In this document: in pieces, positions 6,240-8,453 of the stretch
Layout of the letters: each line of letters opens with the position of its first letter
How positions within the stretch are numbered: position 1 is the first letter of the stretch
Assembly: GCA_007129135.1 (NCBI GenBank)
Contig: SKWB01000123.1
Coordinates: 1 to 8,453 of the forward strand
Direction of reading: 5' to 3'
Source: Halococcaceae archaeon
GTDB taxonomy: Archaea > Halobacteriota > Halobacteria > Halobacteriales > Halalkalicoccaceae
DNA length: 8,453 nucleotides
Translations under genes and position numbers: made by a program
Notes under the pieces: generated by a model
What the model was told of the DNA's origin: nothing
Seen by the model: the letters and a program-made list of their open reading frames with translations, nothing else
Database searches by the model: none

Positions 6240-6254
6240 CGCCGGTAGTCGAAG

Positions 6255-6262
6255 CTTTTTGA
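6255..6262 (+). promoter_or_regulatory. Leaderless promoter of menB
   Basis: CTTTTTGA lies 22-29 bases before the menB ATG at 6284, preceded by a purine-rich BRE-like GAAG. No Shine-Dalgarno site follows, consistent with a leaderless mRNA and with menB being transcribed separately from menF-menD. Confidence 0.6.
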
Positions 6263-6283
6263 ACACGCCCTCGTAGTGGCCGT

Positions 6284-7198
6284 ATGGTCTCCGAGATATT
6301 CGACCCCGATCGGTGGACGCCCGTCCCTGATTTCCAGTTCACCGACCTCACCTACCACCGCGCCCGCGACGTCGGTGCGGTCAGGATCGCCTTCGACCGC
6401 CCCGAGGTGAGAAACGCGTTCACCCCACACACCGTCGACGAACTCTACACCGCGCTCGACCACGCCAGACAGCAGACGGACGTGGGCTGTGTGCTGCTCA
6501 CCGGCAACGGTCCCTCGCCGAAGGACGGCGGCTGGGCGTTCTGTTCGGGCGGGGATCAGACCGTGCGCGGGGACTCAGGGTACGAGTACACCGAGGAGAA
6601 CGGTGGGAACGACGACGGAGACGCGGCGAACGCACTCGGGAGAACGGGTCGGTTACACATCCTCGAGGTCCAGCGGCTCATCCGGTTCTCGCCGAAACCG
6701 GTGGTCGCCGTGGTGCCCGGCTGGGCGGTGGGCGGGGGCCACAGCCTCCACGTCGTCTGCGATATGACGCTCGCGAGCGCCGACCACGCGAAGTTCCTCC
6801 AGACCGACCCCGACGTGGCGAGCTTCGACGCCGGCTATGGATCGGCGTACCTCGCCCGTCAGATCGGCCAGAAGAAAGCTCGAGAGGTGTTCTTCCTCGG
6901 GAAGACCTACTCCGCCGAGGAGGCCGAAGGGATGGGGATGGTGAACGAGGTCGTGCCCCACGACGAGTTGGAGGAGACGGCCCTCTCGTGGGCGGCCGAA
7001 ATAGAGAAAAAGTCGCCGATGGCGATCCGGATGCTGAAGTTCGCGTTCAACGCCGCCGACGACGGAATGGTCGGCCAGCAGGTCTTCGCGGGCGAGGCCA
7101 CCCGCTTGGGATACATGACCGACGAGGCGCGCGAGGGCAGGGAGGCGTTCGTCGAGAAGCGAGAGCCGGAGTTCTCGGACTACCCCTGGTACTTCTGA
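6284..7198 (+). CDS. menB: 1,4-dihydroxy-2-naphthoyl-CoA synthase MenB (type II)
   Basis: MenB, a crotonase-fold enzyme, cyclises o-succinylbenzoyl-CoA to DHNA-CoA. The 304-residue protein carries FCSGGDQ (86-92) and GWAVGGGHSLHVVCDMTLAS (146-165), whose glycines form the oxyanion hole. It also has QTDPDVASFDAGYGSAYLAR (173-192) with catalytic D182, and GYMTDEAREGREAF (276-289) with Y277. The C-terminus SDYPWYF is the family hallmark. Residues match Mycobacterium tuberculosis MenB with a constant offset of ten (D185, D192, Y287). D175 takes the place of the glycine that binds bicarbonate in the E. coli type I enzyme, so this is type II and should not need bicarbonate. An acidic Asn/Asp/Gly loop lies at about 104-116. 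Start ATG 6284 has a TATA-like box at the right distance. The 3' end overlaps the convergent CMD-family gene by 19 bases. The close likeness to actinobacterial MenB fits the proposed bacterial origin of haloarchaeal menaquinone genes. Confidence 0.97.
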   Translation: MVSEIFDPDRWTPVPDFQFTDLTYHRARDVGAVRIAFDRPEVRNAFTPHTVDELYTALDHARQQTDVGCVLLTGNGPSPKDGGWAFCSGGDQTVRGDSGYEYTEENGGNDDGDAANALGRTGRLHILEVQRLIRFSPKPVVAVVPGWAVGGGHSLHVVCDMTLASADHAKFLQTDPDVASFDAGYGSAYLARQIGQKKAREVFFLGKTYSAEEAEGMGMVNEVVPHDELEETALSWAAEIEKKSPMAIRMLKFAFNAADDGMVGQQVFAGEATRLGYMTDEAREGREAFVEKREPEFSDYPWYF

Positions 7199-7740
7199 GA
7201 CTCCCCGGCGAGCGTCCAGCCGACGAACGGCTCCTCCAACTCGACGTCGAACGCGGAGAGCACCTGCCCGAGCATCGCGTACGCCCCGGCGAGCGCGGCG
7301 ACGCCGACGACCGTTTCGTCGTCGTAGTGTGTCGAGAGCCGCTCGTGGAGCGCGTCGTCGACCTCCTCGCGGACGACTGCGACAGCGTACTCGATCAGGT
7401 CCCACTCCCGCTCGTCGAACGTCTCCAGCGAGCCCTCCGAGACGGCGAGTATCTCCTCGTCGGCCACGCCGACGCCGCGGGCGATCCGGACGTGCTGGTG
7501 CCACTCGTAGGCGAACTCCGCCTCGCGCGAGACCGCGAGGATCACGAGTTCGCGCTCACGCTCACCGAGGCCGGTGTCGGTCCAGAGCGACGCGAAGAAG
7601 CCACGCAGGCCGGCGAGCACCTCCGGGTTGTTGCCGATCGACTGGTAGACGTGGAGGCGTCTCCCCTGGAGCGAGGAGACGATCAGGTCGCGGTACTCCG
7701 GCAGGAGCTCCTCGTCGGTGACGTACGGGACGCGGGCCAT
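7180..7740 (-). CDS. Carboxymuconolactone decarboxylase-family (AhpD-like fold) protein without cysteines
   Basis: This 186-residue helical protein matches the CMD/AhpD-like fold. A helix with [21 protein letters not shown] (60-80) leads into [20 protein letters not shown] (81-100), followed by helices around 111-125 and 143-163. True AhpD peroxidases have CxxC-x3-H; by hand alignment this protein has A76 and E79 at those cysteines and keeps H83. It contains no cysteine at all, so thiol peroxidase activity is excluded and its reaction is unknown. The E-x3-EW-x2-H form is common in uncharacterised CMD-family members. It is soluble and presumably oligomeric like the family. It is transcribed divergently from menA over a 53-base gap and is convergent with menB, overlapping its last 19 bases. 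A role linked to naphthoquinone chemistry is possible from position only. The ATG at 7740 is supported by a TATA-like box about 27 bases upstream. Confidence 0.85.
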   Translation of the reverse strand: MARVPYVTDEELLPEYRDLIVSSLQGRRLHVYQSIGNNPEVLAGLRGFFASLWTDTGLGERERELVILAVSREAEFAYEWHQHVRIARGVGVADEEILAVSEGSLETFDEREWDLIEYAVAVVREEVDDALHERLSTHYDDETVVGVAALAGAYAMLGQVLSAFDVELEEPFVGWTLAGESQKYQG

Positions 7741-7761
7741 GCCACCGGTTCTCGGAGCGGA

Positions 7762-7771
7762 CGGTTAACCG
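7762..7771. promoter_or_regulatory. Palindromic, apparently bidirectional TATA element between CMD-family gene and menA
   Basis: CGGTTAACCG is a perfect palindrome almost exactly at the centre of the 53-base gap. It is 22-31 bases from the minus-strand ATG (7740) and 23-32 bases from the plus-strand ATG (7794), the TATA position for leaderless transcription both ways. It is the only A/T-containing core of this kind in the gap, so one element may serve both genes. Confidence 0.5.
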
Positions 7772-7793
7772 CTTCCCCGGAATCACAGCCCCT

Positions 7794-8453
7794 ATGACGG
7801 TCCCGGCCCTCGCTCCGGCAATGAGTGCCGGGACGGTCGAGGTCTCCCGACCGAAGGCGTGGGTGATGGCCGCCCGGCCACAGACGCTGCCCGCGGCCGC
7901 CGCACCGGTGGTCGTCGGGACGGCGCTCGCCGTATCGGACGGCCTCTTCTCGCCGCTGCCCGCCCTGGCCGCGCTCGTCGGCGCGGCGCTGATCCAGATC
8001 GGGACCAACTTCGCCAACGACTACTACGACGCACTGAAGGGTGCGGACACGGACGACCGCGAGGGCTTCACCCGGGTCACCCAGTCCGGGCTCATCCCGC
8101 CCAGGGAGGTCAAACGCGCGATGGTGCTCACCTTCGCCGCGGCGATCCTCGTCGGGACCTACCTCGTCTACGTCGGCGGCGTCCCGATCCTCGTGATCGG
8201 CCTCGCGAGCGTCGCCGCCGGCGTCGCCTACACCGGCGGGCCGTACCCGTTCGGCTACCACGGACTCGGGGACCTCTTCGTCTTCGTCTTCTTCGGACTC
8301 GTCGCGGTCACCGGCACGTACTACGTCCAGGTCGCGGCACTCCTCGCGGAGCCGTTCCCGCTCTGGGTCCCGCCGGGAACGGTCACGGTCGATGCAGTGG
8401 TCGCGAGCCTCCCGATCGCCGCCCTTTCGACGTGTATACTCGTGGTGAACAAC
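7794..8453 (+). CDS. menA: 1,4-dihydroxy-2-naphthoate polyprenyltransferase MenA (partial, runs off right edge)
   Basis: MenA is a membrane UbiA-family prenyltransferase that attaches a polyprenyl chain to DHNA, giving demethylmenaquinone. The visible 220 residues lack the C-terminus. They show [20 protein letters not shown] (27-46), then the first Asp-rich motif [15 protein letters not shown] (75-89), which binds the Mg2+-diphosphate of the prenyl donor, RVTQSGLI (94-101), and [19 protein letters not shown] (146-164). Hydrophobic stretches at about 31-46, 54-72, 108-126, 130-146, 159-182 and 200-218 fit membrane helices. The window ends in LVVNN, just where the second Asp-rich motif should begin. 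The ATG at 7794 is chosen because the palindromic TATA element is correctly placed for it; the in-frame ATG at 7821 ([14 protein letters not shown]) is a reasonable alternative that loses nothing conserved. menC and menE could follow downstream. Confidence 0.95.
   Translation, partial: MTVPALAPAMSAGTVEVSRPKAWVMAARPQTLPAAAAPVVVGTALAVSDGLFSPLPALAALVGAALIQIGTNFANDYYDALKGADTDDREGFTRVTQSGLIPPREVKRAMVLTFAAAILVGTYLVYVGGVPILVIGLASVAAGVAYTGGPYPFGYHGLGDLFVFVFFGLVAVTGTYYVQVAALLAEPFPLWVPPGTVTVDAVVASLPIAALSTCILVVNN

Noticed and set aside
6653..7504. 283-residue minus-strand open frame across menB and the CMD-family gene
   Set aside because: It is out of frame with the CMD-family gene and antisense to conserved menB; the composition is a low-complexity Arg/Gly shadow.

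Overview
The window is GC-rich chromosomal DNA that reads as a haloarchaeon (class Halobacteria). The reasons are proteins rich in Asp and Glu, codons ending almost always in G or C, TATA-like boxes centred about 26-28 bases before start codons (leaderless transcription), and gene families typical of these organisms. I cannot fix the genus.

Left part (1-2905), accessory genes: the C-terminal end of an unidentified gene (2-70); a two-domain NodU/TobZ-type carbamoyltransferase (246-1859); then, on the minus strand, a protein with two tandem zinc ribbons (1880-2170) downstream of an amphi-Trp-type small protein (2237-2539). The last gene faces a small winged-helix regulator (2621-2905). The 81 bases between these two starts hold two mirror-image TATA boxes around a perfect 12-base palindrome, a good candidate for the regulator's operator.

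Right part (2990-8453), menaquinone synthesis: menF (isochorismate synthase) and menD (SEPHCHC synthase) overlap by an ATGA. They are followed by a possible 34-codon minus-strand gene, then menB (DHNA-CoA synthase), which has its own promoter. A minus-strand carboxymuconolactone-decarboxylase-family gene overlaps the 3' end of menB, and menA (DHNA prenyltransferase) runs off the right edge. MenF turns chorismate into isochorismate and MenD adds succinic semialdehyde from 2-oxoglutarate. MenB closes the second ring and MenA attaches the prenyl tail at the membrane. menC and menE, needed between MenD and MenB, are not in the window and could lie to the right.

I see no mobile element, CRISPR array, rRNA or tRNA. 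No gene-free stretch exceeds 300 bases. Nothing here is clearly a new system. The most interesting signals are the compact symmetric promoter regions (2540-2620, 6193-6283, 7741-7793), the small ORF between menD and menB, and the cysteine-free CMD-family protein lodged between menB and menA.
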